From Citrobacter werkmanii NBRC 105721 (GTDB taxonomy: Bacteria > Pseudomonadota > Gammaproteobacteria > Enterobacterales > Enterobacteriaceae): 64,000 nucleotides of DNA. A model generated the notes under the pieces. The model saw only the letters and a program-made list of their open reading frames with translations. It made no database searches and was not told the DNA's origin. The position numbers were made by a program, and so were the translations under genes. Location: NCBI GenBank assembly GCA_000759755.1, contig BBMW01000014.1:1-64000 (forward strand). Direction: 5' to 3'. Shown here piece after piece: positions 37,250 to 62,622 of the stretch (positions within the stretch are counted from its first letter, which is position 1; each line of letters starts with the position of its first letter).

Positions 37250-38293
<1,044 letters not shown>

Positions 38294-38377
38294 TCCCTTC
38301 GGAGTTTTAGTCACCAGGCGGGCGCTTCTAGTAAGCAGCCCGCTTTGGGCTACTTAAATTGAACGCCTAAAAGATAA

Positions 38378-41758
<3,381 letters not shown>

Positions 41759-41783
41759 TTATTAATTAATTAGCTTTGAGCTT

Positions 41784-41809
41784 AAAAAGGGCGCTTCGGC
41801 GCCCTTTTT
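41784..41809 (+). terminator. str operon terminator
   Basis: AAAAAGGGCGC-TTCG-GCGCCCTTTTT: perfect stem with a UUCG tetraloop and T run, 25 bases after the tufA stop. Confidence 0.95.
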
Positions 41810-41889
41810 GCTGCTTGCTGTTTAGCTGCTGTCATATTTATTCGCATTTTTTATTCATTCTCCCGCCGCGTAAATAGCGTTGTGCTATT

Positions 41890-41911
41890 GTAATCATAAC
41901 TATTCTCATTT
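41890..41911 (+). promoter_or_regulatory. Possible Fur box upstream of bfd
   Basis: TAATCATAACTATTCTCATT resembles three imperfect GATAAT-like hexamers on the complementary strand, in the promoter region of bfd, a gene induced by iron starvation through Fur in E. coli. The match is partial. Confidence 0.45.
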
Positions 41912-41943
41912 ACACTTTGCACAGAAATTGAACGGGAGCGATC

Positions 41944-42138
41944 ATGTACGTTTGTTTGTGTAATGCGATAAGTGATAAAAAAATTCGTCAGGCTGTTCGC
42001 CAGTTTCAACCTCAGTCCTTTCAGCAATTACGTAAATTTATTCCTGTGGGAAATCAATGTGGTAAGTGCATTCGCGCTGCCCGTGAAGTCATGCAGGATG
42101 AATTAACTCAAATGCCAGAATTTAAAGAGATCGCCTAA
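41944..42138 (+). CDS. bfd: Bacterioferritin-associated ferredoxin
   Basis: A 64-residue 2Fe-2S protein with ligands in the family pattern CLC near residues 4-6 and CGKC near 39-42. It donates electrons to bacterioferritin so that stored ferric iron is released. It lies 71 bases before bfr. Confidence 0.97.
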   Translation: MYVCLCNAISDKKIRQAVRQFQPQSFQQLRKFIPVGNQCGKCIRAAREVMQDELTQMPEFKEIA

Positions 42139-42209
42139 GTCACACTCTTTTTTTTGACATCCCGGTAGCCCCATCTACGCTCTAAGAGTGGAAGCGGAGG
42201 GACTATAAA

Positions 42210-42686
42210 ATGAAAGGTGATGTTAAAATCATAAATTATCTCAATAAACTATTGGGAAATGAGCTTGTCGCAATCAACCAATACTTTCTCCACGCGAGAA
42301 TGTTCAAAAACTGGGGCCTGATGCGCCTCAATGATGTCGAGTACCATGAGTCTATAGATGAGATGAAACACGCCGATAAATACATCGAGCGTATTTTATT
42401 CTTGGAAGGGATCCCAAACCTACAGGATCTTGGCAAGTTAGGCATAGGTGAAGACGTTGAAGAGATGCTGCAATCGGATCTTCGGCTCGAACTGGATGGC
42501 GCGAAAGACTTACGTGAAGCCATTGCCTATGCCGATAGCGTTCATGACTACGTCAGCCGGGACATGATGATTGAGATCCTGACTGAAGAAGAAGGGCATA
42601 TTGACTGGCTCGAAACGGAGCTGGACCTGATTGCAAAACTTGGTTTGCAAAACTATCTGCAATCGCAAATTAAAGTCAGCGACTAA
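42210..42686 (+). CDS. bfr: Bacterioferritin
   Basis: A 158-residue subunit of the 24-mer iron store. All diiron ligands are present (Glu18, Glu51, His54, Glu94, Glu127, His130), as is Met52, the axial ligand of the inter-subunit haem. The stop overlaps the stop of the convergent hopD by three bases. Confidence 0.98.
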   Translation: MKGDVKIINYLNKLLGNELVAINQYFLHARMFKNWGLMRLNDVEYHESIDEMKHADKYIERILFLEGIPNLQDLGKLGIGEDVEEMLQSDLRLELDGAKDLREAIAYADSVHDYVSRDMMIEILTEEEGHIDWLETELDLIAKLGLQNYLQSQIKVSD

Positions 42687-43150
42687 CCGCCCTGGATTAG
42701 ACCAATCCCGCCAATAATAAAACCCGCAGCCGCCAGATAGGGTCCAAAAGGCAGCGGGTTTTTTAATACCTTTCTCCCATGTTTAACCCAGGCAATCCCG
42801 GTCATACAGCAGGCCAGGCTGGCGGCAAGCAAGACCAGCAACGGTAATGCGTCCCAGCGATGCCAGGCGCCCAGGGCGGCAAGAAATTTGACATCACCAA
42901 AGCCTAATCCTTCCTGACGGCATATCAGACGATACCCCCAATAGAACAAAGCAAATACCCCATAACCCGCTACGGCACCCCAAAGCGCGTCGGATAACTG
43001 CGCCGGTCTGCAGCACTGATGATAAATAAGGCCACCCCACAAAAGAGGGCAGGTAAATTTGTCGGGTAATAGGCCAGTGCGTAAATCCTCAAACCAGAGC
43101 AATCCCGATAACCCTGCATAAATCAGCACAAAGGGAAGGTCGATATACAT
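42683..43150 (-). CDS. hopD: HopD/GspO-type prepilin peptidase, short form
   Basis: A 155-residue membrane protein of the A24 prepilin peptidase family. The two catalytic Asp motifs are visible (DLRTGLLPD and GFGDVKFLA), with about five hydrophobic segments. It lacks the N-terminal cytoplasmic/methyltransferase half of full GspO (about 225 residues in E. coli), resembling Salmonella HopD. No gsp type II secretion genes flank it, so the substrate is unknown; it may be a remnant of that locus. Confidence 0.87.
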   Translation of the reverse strand: MYIDLPFVLIYAGLSGLLWFEDLRTGLLPDKFTCPLLWGGLIYHQCCRPAQLSDALWGAVAGYGVFALFYWGYRLICRQEGLGFGDVKFLAALGAWHRWDALPLLVLLAASLACCMTGIAWVKHGRKVLKNPLPFGPYLAAAGFIIGGIGLIQGG

Positions 43151-43325
43151 AGGTTAGCCTCGTATGAAAAGAGGCCACCCTCCGCTAAACATCAAGGTTG
43201 TACAAGACCGAAATTCGAGTTATGTAAACCTTCTTCCAGAGAAATCGCAATCCATAACAGCGCATACAGTGAGAGTGGAAGGGGGCACGCGTTCCATGAC
43301 GGAGTGATTAATTTCTATGCGGCAC
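43151..43325. other. hopD/S10 spacer
   Basis: Region between the hopD start and the S10 promoter, presumably containing the hopD promoter. No gene, repeat or strong palindrome seen. Confidence 0.5.
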
Positions 43326-43353
43326 TTGCGTCAGGCTGAGATTTACGTATAAT
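43326..43353 (+). promoter_or_regulatory. S10 operon promoter
   Basis: TTGCGT (43326-43331), 16 bases, perfect TATAAT (43348-43353). The transcription start near 43360 gives a leader of about 170 bases, as in E. coli. Confidence 0.88.
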
Positions 43354-43359
43354 GCGCGG

Positions 43360-43841
<482 letters not shown>

Positions 43842-43861
43842 TCAGGTCATCGAGCGATTGA

Positions 43862-46257
<2,396 letters not shown>

Positions 46258-46270
46258 TTTTAGAGGATAA

Positions 46271-46552
<282 letters not shown>

Positions 46553-46557
46553 GGTAG

Positions 46558-48486
<1,929 letters not shown>

Positions 48487-48506
48487 TACAGTAGGCATTC
48501 TCAACG

Positions 48507-48540
48507 AATAAACGGCTCAGCGATGAGCCGTTTATTTTTT
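48507..48540 (+). terminator. Hairpin terminator between S10 and spc operons
   Basis: A perfect 13-bp stem (AATAAACGGCTCA/TGAGCCGTTTATT) closed by a GCGA tetraloop, followed by TTTTTT-type sequence. In E. coli some transcripts read through into spc. Confidence 0.92.
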
Positions 48541-48564
48541 CTACCCATATCGTTTGAGCGGTGT

Positions 48565-48597
48565 TATAATGCCGCGCCCCCGATATGGGGCTTTTTT
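48565..48597 (+). promoter_or_regulatory. spc operon promoter and start-site hairpin
   Basis: A perfect TATAAT (48565-48570) matches the E. coli spc promoter; the -35 region is weak. From about the transcription start, GCCCC-CGATAT-GGGGC (48576-48591) is followed by six T residues, resembling a minimal terminator at +1. Confidence 0.75.
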
Positions 48598-48637
48598 AAC
48601 GACCTGATTTTCGGGTCTCAGTAGTAGTTGACATTAG

Positions 48638-49900
<1,263 letters not shown>

Positions 49901-49914
49901 GGTAGGGTTACTGA

Positions 49915-50220
<306 letters not shown>

Positions 50221-50244
50221 TTACCAATTGAATCACGGGAGTAA

Positions 50245-51552
<1,308 letters not shown>

Positions 51553-51557
51553 GGTAG

Positions 51558-52691
<1,134 letters not shown>

Positions 52692-52698
52692 GTAGCAG

Positions 52699-54030
52699 AT
52701 GGCTAAACAACCGGGATTAGATTTTCAAAGTGCCAAAGGTGGCTTAGGCGAGCTGAAACGCAGACTGCTGTTTGTAATCGGTGCGCTTATTGTGTTCCGT
52801 ATTGGCTCTTTCATTCCGATCCCTGGTATTGATGCCGCTGTACTTGCCAAACTGCTTGAGCAACAGCGAGGCACCATCATTGAAATGTTTAACATGTTCT
52901 CTGGTGGTGCTCTCAGCCGTGCTTCTATCTTTGCTCTGGGGATCATGCCGTATATCTCGGCGTCGATCATTATCCAGCTGCTGACGGTGGTTCACCCAAC
53001 GCTGGCAGAAATTAAGAAAGAAGGGGAGTCTGGTCGTCGTAAGATCAGCCAGTACACCCGCTACGGTACTCTGGTGCTGGCAATATTCCAGTCGATCGGT
53101 ATTGCTACCGGTCTGCCGAATATGCCTGGTATGCAGGGCCTGGTAATGAATCCAGGCTTTGCATTCTATTTCACCGCTGTTGTAAGTCTGGTTACAGGGA
53201 CTATGTTCCTGATGTGGTTGGGCGAACAGATTACTGAACGTGGTATCGGCAACGGTATCTCAATCATTATCTTCGCCGGTATCGTTGCGGGACTCCCGCC
53301 AGCCATTGCCCATACTATCGAGCAAGCGCGTCAAGGCGACCTGCACTTCCTCGTGTTGCTGTTGGTTGCAGTATTAGTATTTGCAGTGACGTTCTTTGTT
53401 GTATTTGTTGAGCGTGGTCAACGCCGTATTGTGGTAAACTACGCGAAACGTCAGCAAGGTCGTCGTGTCTATGCTGCACAGAGCACACATTTACCGCTGA
53501 AAGTGAATATGGCGGGGGTAATCCCGGCAATCTTCGCTTCCAGTATTATTCTGTTCCCGGCGACCATCGCGTCATGGTTCGGGGGCGGGACTGGTTGGAA
53601 CTGGCTGACAACAATTTCGCTGTATTTGCAGCCTGGGCAACCGCTTTATGTGTTACTCTATGCGTCTGCAATCATATTCTTCTGTTTCTTCTACACGGCG
53701 TTGGTTTTCAACCCGCGTGAAACAGCAGATAACCTGAAGAAGTCCGGTGCATTTGTACCAGGAATTCGTCCGGGAGAGCAAACGGCGAAGTATATCGATA
53801 AAGTAATGACCCGCCTGACTTTGGTTGGTGCGCTCTACATTACCTTTATCTGCCTGATCCCGGAGTTCATGCGTGATGCAATGAAAGTACCGTTCTACTT
53901 TGGTGGGACCTCACTGCTTATCGTTGTTGTCGTGATTATGGACTTTATGGCTCAAGTGCAAACTCTGATGATGTCAAGTCAGTACGAGTCTGCATTGAAG
54001 AAGGCGAATCTGAAAGGCTACGGCCGTTAA
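52699..54030 (+). CDS. secY: Preprotein translocase subunit SecY
   Basis: A 443-residue inner-membrane channel of the SecYEG translocon with ten membrane segments. The cytoplasmic loops that contact SecA and ribosome are recognisable ([18 protein letters not shown]). It lies seven bases after rplO, so translocon synthesis is tied to ribosome production. Confidence 0.99.
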   Translation: MAKQPGLDFQSAKGGLGELKRRLLFVIGALIVFRIGSFIPIPGIDAAVLAKLLEQQRGTIIEMFNMFSGGALSRASIFALGIMPYISASIIIQLLTVVHPTLAEIKKEGESGRRKISQYTRYGTLVLAIFQSIGIATGLPNMPGMQGLVMNPGFAFYFTAVVSLVTGTMFLMWLGEQITERGIGNGISIIIFAGIVAGLPPAIAHTIEQARQGDLHFLVLLLVAVLVFAVTFFVVFVERGQRRIVVNYAKRQQGRRVYAAQSTHLPLKVNMAGVIPAIFASSIILFPATIASWFGGGTGWNWLTTISLYLQPGQPLYVLLYASAIIFFCFFYTALVFNPRETADNLKKSGAFVPGIRPGEQTAKYIDKVMTRLTLVGALYITFICLIPEFMRDAMKVPFYFGGTSLLIVVVVIMDFMAQVQTLMMSSQYESALKKANLKGYGR

Positions 54031-54177
<147 letters not shown>

Positions 54178-54212
54178 TTTATTCGCATATTTTTCTTGCA
54201 AAGTTGGGTTGA

Positions 54213-54240
54213 GCTGGCTAGATTAGCCAGCCAATCTTTT
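54213..54240 (+). terminator. Hairpin between spc and alpha operons
   Basis: GCTGGCTA/TAGCCAGC perfect stem with a three-base loop followed by CAATCTTTT, after rpmJ. Confidence 0.8.
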
Positions 54241-54257
54241 GTATGTCTGTGCGTTTC

Positions 54258-54680
<423 letters not shown>

Positions 54681-54693
54681 TCGGGGTGATTGA

Positions 54694-55086
<393 letters not shown>

Positions 55087-55101
55087 CGCTGTCGTTTCTA
55101 G

Positions 55102-55740
<639 letters not shown>

Positions 55741-55765
55741 AGCTTAGTACCAAAGAGAGGACACA

Positions 55766-56755
55766 ATGCAGGGTTCTGTGACAGAGTTTCTAAAACCGCG
55801 CCTGGTAGATATCGAGCAAGTGAGTTCGACGCACGCCAAGGTGACCCTTGAGCCTTTAGAGCGTGGCTTTGGCCATACTTTGGGTAACGCACTGCGCCGT
55901 ATTCTGCTCTCATCGATGCCGGGTTGCGCGGTGACCGAGGTTGAGATTGATGGTGTACTACATGAGTACAGCACCAAAGAAGGCGTTCAGGAAGATATCC
56001 TGGAAATCCTGCTCAACCTGAAAGGGCTGGCGGTGAGAGTTCAGGGTAAAGATGACGTTATTCTTACCTTGAATAAATCTGGCATTGGCCCTGTGACTGC
56101 AGCCGACATTACCCATGATGGTGATGTCGAAATCGTCAAGCCACAGCACGTGATCTGCCACCTGACCGATGAGAACGCATCTATTAGTATGCGCATCAAA
56201 GTTCAGCGCGGTCGTGGTTATGTGCCGGCTTCTACCCGAATTCATTCGGAAGAAGATGAGCGCCCAATCGGCCGTCTGCTGGTCGACGCATGCTACAGCC
56301 CTGTAGAGCGTATTGCCTACAATGTTGAAGCAGCGCGTGTAGAACAGCGTACCGACCTGGACAAGCTGGTCATCGAAATGGAAACCAACGGCACAATCGA
56401 TCCTGAAGAGGCGATTCGTCGTGCGGCAACCATTCTGGCTGAACAACTGGAAGCTTTTGTTGACTTACGTGATGTACGTCAGCCGGAAGTTAAAGAAGAG
56501 AAACCAGAATTCGATCCGATCCTGCTGCGCCCTGTTGACGATCTGGAATTGACTGTCCGCTCTGCTAACTGCCTCAAAGCAGAAGCTATCCACTATATCG
56601 GTGATCTGGTACAGCGTACTGAGGTTGAGCTTCTTAAGACGCCTAACCTTGGTAAAAAATCTCTTACTGAGATTAAAGACGTGCTGGCTTCCCGTGGACT
56701 GTCTCTGGGCATGCGCCTGGAAAACTGGCCACCGGCAAGCATCGCTGACGAGTAA
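55766..56755 (+). CDS. rpoA: RNA polymerase alpha subunit
   Basis: A 329-residue subunit. The N-terminal domain (1-235) dimerises and starts core assembly; a linker and the C-terminal domain (about 250-329, including [18 protein letters not shown]-type and [10 protein letters not shown] helices) bind UP elements and activators such as CRP and FNR, both relevant in this window. Confidence 0.99.
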
Positions 56756-56771
56756 CCGGATCACAGGTTAA

Positions 56772-57179
<408 letters not shown>

Positions 57180-57192
57180 TCTGTAGTAACGT

Positions 57193-57220
57193 AAAAAAAC
57201 CCGCCTCGGCGGGTTTTTTT
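57193..57220 (+). terminator. alpha operon terminator
   Basis: A7-CCCGCC-TC-GGCGGG-T7 hairpin 13 bases after rplQ. Confidence 0.95.
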
Positions 57221-57286
57221 ATATCCGCTATATCCCCACTTAACTACAATATCTGTACTTTTTTTGTTCATCCCCTGGAGTGTCAT

Positions 57287-57655
57287 ATGTGGTTACTGGA
57301 CCAGTGGGCGGAGCGCCATATTATTGCTGCACAGTCTAAAGGCGAGTTTGATGATTTACCTGGTACAGGCGAACCGCTTACCCTTGACGATGATTCCCAT
57401 ATTCCGCCTGAACTTCGGGCCGGATACCGTTTATTAAAAAATGCAGGTTGTCTTCCACCTGAGCTTGAGCAGCGCAGAGAGGCAATCCAACTGCTTGAAA
57501 TACTCGCGGGGATCCGCAAAGATGATCCCAGTTATCAGGAAGTCAGTCGTCGGTTGTCGCTACTGGAGCTAAAACTTCGACAAGCTGGACTTAGCACCGA
57601 GTTTTTACACGGCGAATACGCAGATAAGCTGCTACAGAAGATCAACGACAAATAG
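57287..57655 (+). CDS. yhdN: YhdN, DUF1992 protein
   Basis: A 122-residue protein with the DUF1992 (DNAJC28-related) core: WAERHIIAAQSKGEFDDLPGTGEPL near residues 7-31 is the family signature. Function unknown. It precedes zntR by 10 bases and probably shares its transcript. Confidence 0.93.
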   Translation: MWLLDQWAERHIIAAQSKGEFDDLPGTGEPLTLDDDSHIPPELRAGYRLLKNAGCLPPELEQRREAIQLLEILAGIRKDDPSYQEVSRRLSLLELKLRQAGLSTEFLHGEYADKLLQKINDK

Positions 57656-57665
57656 CGGAGAGAGC

Positions 57666-58091
57666 ATGTACCGAATTGGTGAATTAGCGAAGCTGGCTGA
57701 CGTGACGCCGGATACTATCCGTTACTATGAAAAGCAGCAGATGATGGAGCATGAAGTACGTACAGAAGGCGGGTTTCGTCTCTACACGGAAAGCGATCTT
57801 CAGCGTCTTAAATTTATTCGTTATGCCCGGCAGCTTGGTTTTACACTGGAGTCGATTCGCGAACTGCTTTCGATCCGCATAGATCCAGAGCACCATACCT
57901 GCCAGGAATCAAAAGGGATCGTTCAGGAAAGATTACAAGAGGTCGAAGCGCGCATAGCGGAGCTTCAGGCGATGCAACGATCGTTACAACGATTAAATGA
58001 CGCGTGCTGTGGTAAAGCACATAGCAGTGTGTACTGTTCTATTCTTGAAGCACTTGAACAAGGTGCCAGCGGGACAATATCAGACCGTTGA
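57666..58091 (+). CDS. zntR: Zn(II)-responsive MerR-family regulator ZntR
   Basis: A 141-residue MerR-type regulator that activates the zinc exporter gene zntA. It has an N-terminal winged helix (YRIGELAKLADVTPDTIRYY), a dimerisation helix and the metal site residues Cys79, Cys114, Cys115, His119 and Cys124. All known zinc ligands are present. Confidence 0.96.
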   Translation: MYRIGELAKLADVTPDTIRYYEKQQMMEHEVRTEGGFRLYTESDLQRLKFIRYARQLGFTLESIRELLSIRIDPEHHTCQESKGIVQERLQEVEARIAELQAMQRSLQRLNDACCGKAHSSVYCSILEALEQGASGTISDR

Positions 58092-58151
58092 TTTTTTGCA
58101 CGGTCAGGTCTACACTCCCGGCGTAAATTACCCCCACAAACTGGAGAGAGT

Positions 58152-58370
58152 ATGAGCCGTTATCAGCATACCAAAGGACAGATAAAGGACAACGCCATTG
58201 AGGCGCTTCTGCATGATCCACTGTTCAGGCAGCGCATTGAGAAAAATAAAAAAGGGAAGGGAAGTTATCTACGTAAAGGTAAACATGGCAATCGGGGAAA
58301 CTGGGAGGCCAGTGGCAAGAAAGTGAAGCACTTTTTTACCACTGGCCTTTTTGTTTCAATGAACGCTTAA
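58152..58370 (+). CDS. arfA: Alternative ribosome-rescue factor ArfA
   Basis: A 72-residue protein that rescues ribosomes stalled on non-stop mRNA by recruiting RF2 when tmRNA is insufficient. The conserved N-terminus ([20 protein letters not shown]) and basic [11 protein letters not shown] segment are present. A terminator/RNase III-type hairpin lies within the 3' part of the reading frame, so its own mRNA is mostly non-stop and the product is tagged by tmRNA: the known feedback sensor. Overlaps convergent mscL by four bases. Confidence 0.95.
   Translation: MSRYQHTKGQIKDNAIEALLHDPLFRQRIEKNKKGKGSYLRKGKHGNRGNWEASGKKVKHFFTTGLFVSMNA
58307..58353 (+). terminator. Terminator hairpin inside the arfA reading frame
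   Basis: GGCCAGTGG (58307-58315) pairs perfectly with CCACTGGCC (58339-58347), followed by TTTTTGTTT, before the arfA stop at 58368. Inner bases (AAGTG/CACTT) extend the stem. Terminated or cleaved mRNAs lack the stop codon. Confidence 0.92.
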
Positions 58371-58780
58371 GAGCGGTTGTTCTGTTCTTTCAGCAGGTCA
58401 CGAATTTCACTTAGTAATACTTCTTCTTTAGATGGTGCAGGGGGCGCCGCTGGCTCCTCAGCTTTTTTACGATTCAATTTATTGATCAGTTTGATTGCCA
58501 TAAAGATAGCAAACGCAACAATAATGAAATCGAAGACATTCTGAATGAATACGCCGTAATGCATGACTACCGCCGGGATGTCTCCCTGCGCATCACGTAA
58601 CGTTAAAGCAAACTGTTTAAAATCAATCCCACCAATTAACAACCCCAGTGGCGGCATGATGATATCGGCAACCAGTGATGAAACGATCTTACCAAATGCC
58701 GCACCAATAATGACACCCACTGCCAAATCGACAACATTCCCGCGCATCGCGAATTCGCGAAACTCTTTAATAATGCTCAT
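58367..58780 (-). CDS. mscL: Large-conductance mechanosensitive channel
   Basis: A 137-residue pentameric inner-membrane emergency valve opened by membrane tension. Two membrane segments ([17 protein letters not shown], then [15 protein letters not shown]) and a charged C-terminal bundle helix. Convergent with arfA. Confidence 0.98.
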   Translation of the reverse strand: MSIIKEFREFAMRGNVVDLAVGVIIGAAFGKIVSSLVADIIMPPLGLLIGGIDFKQFALTLRDAQGDIPAVVMHYGVFIQNVFDFIIVAFAIFMAIKLINKLNRKKAEEPAAPPAPSKEEVLLSEIRDLLKEQNNRS

Positions 58781-58890
58781 TTTATTCTCCCTATGCAGCT
58801 GACGTTTATAAGTTTAACAAATGTTTAGGCAATTTCCATTTATGTATTGCGGAAAGGAAAAATTATTAGGCCCTGATAAATAAAGGGAAA

Positions 58891-58915
58891 TAAAAAGGGC
58901 GCTATATTAGCGCCC
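58891..58915 (-). terminator. Terminator after trkA
   Basis: On the minus strand GGGCGCTA/TAGCGCCC with a three-base loop followed by TTTTTATTT, seven bases beyond the trkA stop, separating it from mscL. Confidence 0.92.
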
Positions 58916-58921
58916 AAATTA

Positions 58922-60298
58922 TTACAGGAAGAAGGGGCTTGGCTGGAATAAGCGCTCGACGTCGGTAATAAACTTTTTATCTGTCAGGAACATAATAACG
59001 TGATCGCCCTGTTCAATACGCAGGTTGTCATTGGCAATCATCACATCATTACCCCGTACAACGGCGCCAATAATGGTGCCAGGCGGAAGTTTAATTTCAT
59101 CAATCGAGCGACCTACCACCCGAGATGTTGTCTCATCACCGTGTGCGACGGCTTCAATGGCTTCCGCTACGCCGCGGCGTAGTGATGAAACACCAACAAT
59201 ATCAGCTTTACGCACATGGCTCAGGAGTGCGGAGATGGTCGCCTGCTGCGGTGAAATCGCAATATCGATCACGCTGCCCTGTACCAGATCGACGTACGCT
59301 CTGCGTTGGATTAGCACCATCACTTTCTTGGCGCCCATTCGTTTAGCCAGCATCGCCGACATGATGTTAGCTTCATCGTCGTTGGTCACCGCAATGAACA
59401 GATCAACCTGATCGATATGTTCTTCCGCCAGCAGCTCTTGATCCGAAGCATCGCCAAAAAAGACGATCGTATTTTGCAATTTCTCTGCAAGCTCCGATGC
59501 GCGCTGCTGATTACGCTCGATCAGTTTGACGCTGTAATCTTTTTCCAGACGCCGCGCGAGCCCCGCACCGATATTACCGCCACCGACTAACATAATGCGT
59601 TTGTACGGCTTTTCCAGACGCTGTAGCTCGCTCATGACGGCGCGAATGTGCTGTGATGCCGCGATAAAGAAAACCTCATCACCCGCTTCAACGATGGTAG
59701 AGCCCTGCGGGCGAATTGGCCTGTCATGACGGAATATTGCCGCAACGCGGGTATCGATATGCGGCATGTGATCGCGCATTGTCGACAACGCATTACCGAT
59801 TAGCGGTCCGCCGTAATAAGCTTTCACGACCGCCAGACTGACTTTGCCCTCGGCAAAATTCACGACCTGCAATGCGCCCGGATATTCAATCAGGCGATAA
59901 ATGCTATCGATAACCAGTTGCTCAGGCGCAATCAGATGATCGATAGGGACAGCATCGGATTGGAATAGCTTGTCCGCATCGCGAACATAATCCGGTGAAC
60001 GAATACGGGCGATACGGTTAGGCGTATTAAACAGGGAATAAGCTACCTGGCAGGCAACCATATTTGTTTCATCTGAGCTGGTTACGGCAACCAGCATATC
60101 GGCATCGTCGGCACCAGCCTCACGCAATACACGGGGATGTGAACCATGTCCTTGCACGACGCGGAGATCGAACTTGTCCTGCAAGCTGCGCAGGCGCTCA
60201 CCATTGGTATCGACTACCGTGATATCGTTGTTCTCTCCGACCAGGTTTTCAGCCAGCGTACCGCCAACTTGCCCTGCGCCAAGAATGATAATTTTCAT
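58922..60298 (-). CDS. trkA: Trk system potassium uptake regulatory protein TrkA
   Basis: A 458-residue peripheral membrane protein with two RCK units, each starting with a nucleotide-binding site ([14 protein letters not shown] at the N-terminus, [14 protein letters not shown] near 233). It gates the TrkH/TrkG K+ channels. Follows rsmB by 21 bases on the same strand. Confidence 0.98.
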   Translation of the reverse strand: MKIIILGAGQVGGTLAENLVGENNDITVVDTNGERLRSLQDKFDLRVVQGHGSHPRVLREAGADDADMLVAVTSSDETNMVACQVAYSLFNTPNRIARIRSPDYVRDADKLFQSDAVPIDHLIAPEQLVIDSIYRLIEYPGALQVVNFAEGKVSLAVVKAYYGGPLIGNALSTMRDHMPHIDTRVAAIFRHDRPIRPQGSTIVEAGDEVFFIAASQHIRAVMSELQRLEKPYKRIMLVGGGNIGAGLARRLEKDYSVKLIERNQQRASELAEKLQNTIVFFGDASDQELLAEEHIDQVDLFIAVTNDDEANIMSAMLAKRMGAKKVMVLIQRRAYVDLVQGSVIDIAISPQQATISALLSHVRKADIVGVSSLRRGVAEAIEAVAHGDETTSRVVGRSIDEIKLPPGTIIGAVVRGNDVMIANDNLRIEQGDHVIMFLTDKKFITDVERLFQPSPFFL

Positions 60299-60319
60299 CA
60301 GTCGCGACCCGTTATCTCA

Positions 60320-61609
60320 TCACTTTTTGATTAGCTTAGCGTAAAAGAAGCCGTCGCCATCTTCTGCACCCGGTAAATTCTGACGTCCTGGCTGCTCTGG
60401 CGTACCGGTTTCGCTTAACACCGCATCCAGTGTGCGTGCAAGGAACGCGGCGATCTGCTGTTGGTTTTCTTCTGGCAGAATAGAACAGGTTGCATAGACT
60501 AGCGTGCCGCCAGGCTTAAGGTGTGTCCAGGTAGCGTTGAGGATCTCCGCCTGCAACTGAGCGAGTTCGGCAATATCCCGATCGCGACGCAGCCATTTGA
60601 TATCCGGATGGCGACGGATTACACCAGTGGCAGAACATGGGGCGTCCAGCAAAATACGGTCAAACTGTTGCTCACCGCACCACTGCTGCGGATAGCGACC
60701 ATCACCCTGCTTCACGGTTGCTTTCATACCCAAGCGTTTCAGGTTGTCATACACGCGAGACAGGCGTTTATCGTCGATATCGACTGCCATCACGTTCGCA
60801 TCTGGCGCGACCTCCAGAATGTGGGTGGTCTTGCCGCCGGGAGCGCAACATAAATCAAGGATCTGCTCTCCGTTTTGTGGCTGCAGATAGCTGACGCAAC
60901 CCTGGGCAGAGGCATCCTGAACGGTGACCCAACCTTGCTCAAAACCAGGCAGAGCGAGTACGGAGGCAGGTGTCTCCAGACGGACCGCATCCGGGTAATC
61001 CGGATGAGGGAAACCGGTCAATCCTGCTTCGGCGAGTAGTTCCAGCCAGGCGTCGCGCGTATGGTGGTTGCGATTAACACGGAGCCACATTGGCGGGCGT
61101 TGGTTATTAGCCTCAAGGATGGCTTCCCACTGCTGTGGATAAGCGGCTTTAATACGTTTTACCAGCCAGGAGGGGTGTAAGAAACGTAGATCGCTTTGTG
61201 CGAACTCGGCCAGTAGTTCTTCCTGACGGCGCTGGAACTGGCGCAATACGCCATTGATCAGCCCTTTCAACTGCGGACGCTTAATCACCACGGCGCCTTC
61301 TACGGTTTCGGCCAGCGCAGCATGGGGTGGGATACGGGTATGCAGCAGTTGGTAGAAGCCCACCATGATCAGGTAGTGAACGGTACGCTGTTTGCCCGTC
61401 ATCGGACGTTCCATCAGTTGCTGGATCATCCACTCCAGTTGCGAGAGTGTGCGCAATACGCCGAAGCAAAGCTCTTGCAACAGCGCTTTATCTTTATCGG
61501 CAACTTTTTGCTGCATGGCGGGCAGCACGTTGCTTAATGATTGCCCCTTTTCGACAACCTGCTCGACGGTCTGGGCCGCCATACTGCGTAAATTAAGATG
61601 TTTTTTCAT
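60320..61609 (-). CDS. rsmB: 16S rRNA (cytosine-967-C5)-methyltransferase
   Basis: A 429-residue enzyme with an N-terminal NusB-like RNA-binding domain and a C-terminal SAM methyltransferase domain. [16 protein letters not shown] binds SAM; Cys residues in DAPCSATGV and YATCSI are the release and nucleophile cysteines. I chose the ATG giving [13 protein letters not shown], matching the usual length; the frame is open ten codons upstream. Confidence 0.97.
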   Translation of the reverse strand: MKKHLNLRSMAAQTVEQVVEKGQSLSNVLPAMQQKVADKDKALLQELCFGVLRTLSQLEWMIQQLMERPMTGKQRTVHYLIMVGFYQLLHTRIPPHAALAETVEGAVVIKRPQLKGLINGVLRQFQRRQEELLAEFAQSDLRFLHPSWLVKRIKAAYPQQWEAILEANNQRPPMWLRVNRNHHTRDAWLELLAEAGLTGFPHPDYPDAVRLETPASVLALPGFEQGWVTVQDASAQGCVSYLQPQNGEQILDLCCAPGGKTTHILEVAPDANVMAVDIDDKRLSRVYDNLKRLGMKATVKQGDGRYPQQWCGEQQFDRILLDAPCSATGVIRRHPDIKWLRRDRDIAELAQLQAEILNATWTHLKPGGTLVYATCSILPEENQQQIAAFLARTLDAVLSETGTPEQPGRQNLPGAEDGDGFFYAKLIKK

Positions 61610-61624
61610 AAGTGCAAAAATAAA

Positions 61625-61644
61625 AATGCCCGGTAACACCGGGC
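61625..61644 (-). terminator. Hairpin between fmt and rsmB
   Basis: GCCCGGT/ACCGGGC with a three-base loop; on the minus strand it is followed by ATTTTTATTTTT. It should reduce readthrough from def-fmt into rsmB-trkA. Confidence 0.85.
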
Positions 61645-61660
61645 TTAAAGAGATGAACCG

Positions 61661-62608
61661 TCAGGCCAGACGGTTTCCGGGCACAAACCACTCCCGGCGC
61701 GAATTAAGCAGATCCTGCGCACTCATGGCTTTTTTGCCTGCAGGCTGCAAAGAGACGAGATTCAGGATGCCGTCGCCTGTTGCAACCTGGATACCCTGAC
61801 GGGTCGCTTCCAGAATTGTGCCTGGTTCAGCGTTAGCGGGCGTATCGATCACCGTCGCCTGCCAAATTTTTACTGGTTGCTCGTCGATGACGATATAGCT
61901 CATTGGCCACGGGTTAAAGGCGCGGATGCAGCGCTCCAACTGAGCGGCCGAAAGTGACCAGTCGATACGGGCCTCTTCTTTACTGAGTTTCTCTGCATGC
62001 GTAACCAGTGATTCATCTTGTACCACGGGTTTTATCGTGCCAGCAGCCAGCTGTTTTAGCGTTTCAATCAGCCCCTGAGGCCCCAGGTCTGCCAGCTTGT
62101 CGTATAACGAACCGCTGGTATCCTCTGCCGTAATCGGGCATGAGAGCTTAAGCAGCATATCACCGGTGTCGAGACCAACATCCATTTGCATGATGGTAAC
62201 ACCCGTTTCGCTATCGCCAGCCCACAGTGAACGTTGAATCGGTGCTGCGCCACGCCAGCGTGGAAGCAGGGAACCGTGAACGTTGATACAACCCAGGCGC
62301 GGCATTTCCAGCACGGCTTTTGGCAGAATCAGTCCATATGCCACTACCACCATCACGTCTGCGTGTAAATCAGCAACCAACTGTTGGTTTTCCTGAGGGC
62401 GAAGAGAGACGGGCTGGAAAACCGGTATCCCTTTTTCTTCTGCTAACACTTTTACCGGGCTGGGCATCAGCTTTTTACCGCGTCCCGCAGGGCGGTCCGG
62501 TTGGGTAAACACGCCAACGACGTTATGTCCAGAAGACAACAGCGCGTCAAGGTGACGCGCTGCAAAGTCAGGTGTACCCGCAAAAATAATACGTAGTGAG
62601 TCTGACAC
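61661..62608 (-). CDS. fmt: Methionyl-tRNA formyltransferase
   Basis: A 315-residue enzyme that formylates initiator Met-tRNA using 10-formyl-THF. The catalytic Asn-His region is in [17 protein letters not shown]. The C-terminal OB-like tRNA-binding domain begins near residue 210. Follows def by 14 bases. Confidence 0.98.
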   Translation of the reverse strand: MSDSLRIIFAGTPDFAARHLDALLSSGHNVVGVFTQPDRPAGRGKKLMPSPVKVLAEEKGIPVFQPVSLRPQENQQLVADLHADVMVVVAYGLILPKAVLEMPRLGCINVHGSLLPRWRGAAPIQRSLWAGDSETGVTIMQMDVGLDTGDMLLKLSCPITAEDTSGSLYDKLADLGPQGLIETLKQLAAGTIKPVVQDESLVTHAEKLSKEEARIDWSLSAAQLERCIRAFNPWPMSYIVIDEQPVKIWQATVIDTPANAEPGTILEATRQGIQVATGDGILNLVSLQPAGKKAMSAQDLLNSRREWFVPGNRLA

Positions 62609-62622
62609 GTTGATTCTTGTCC

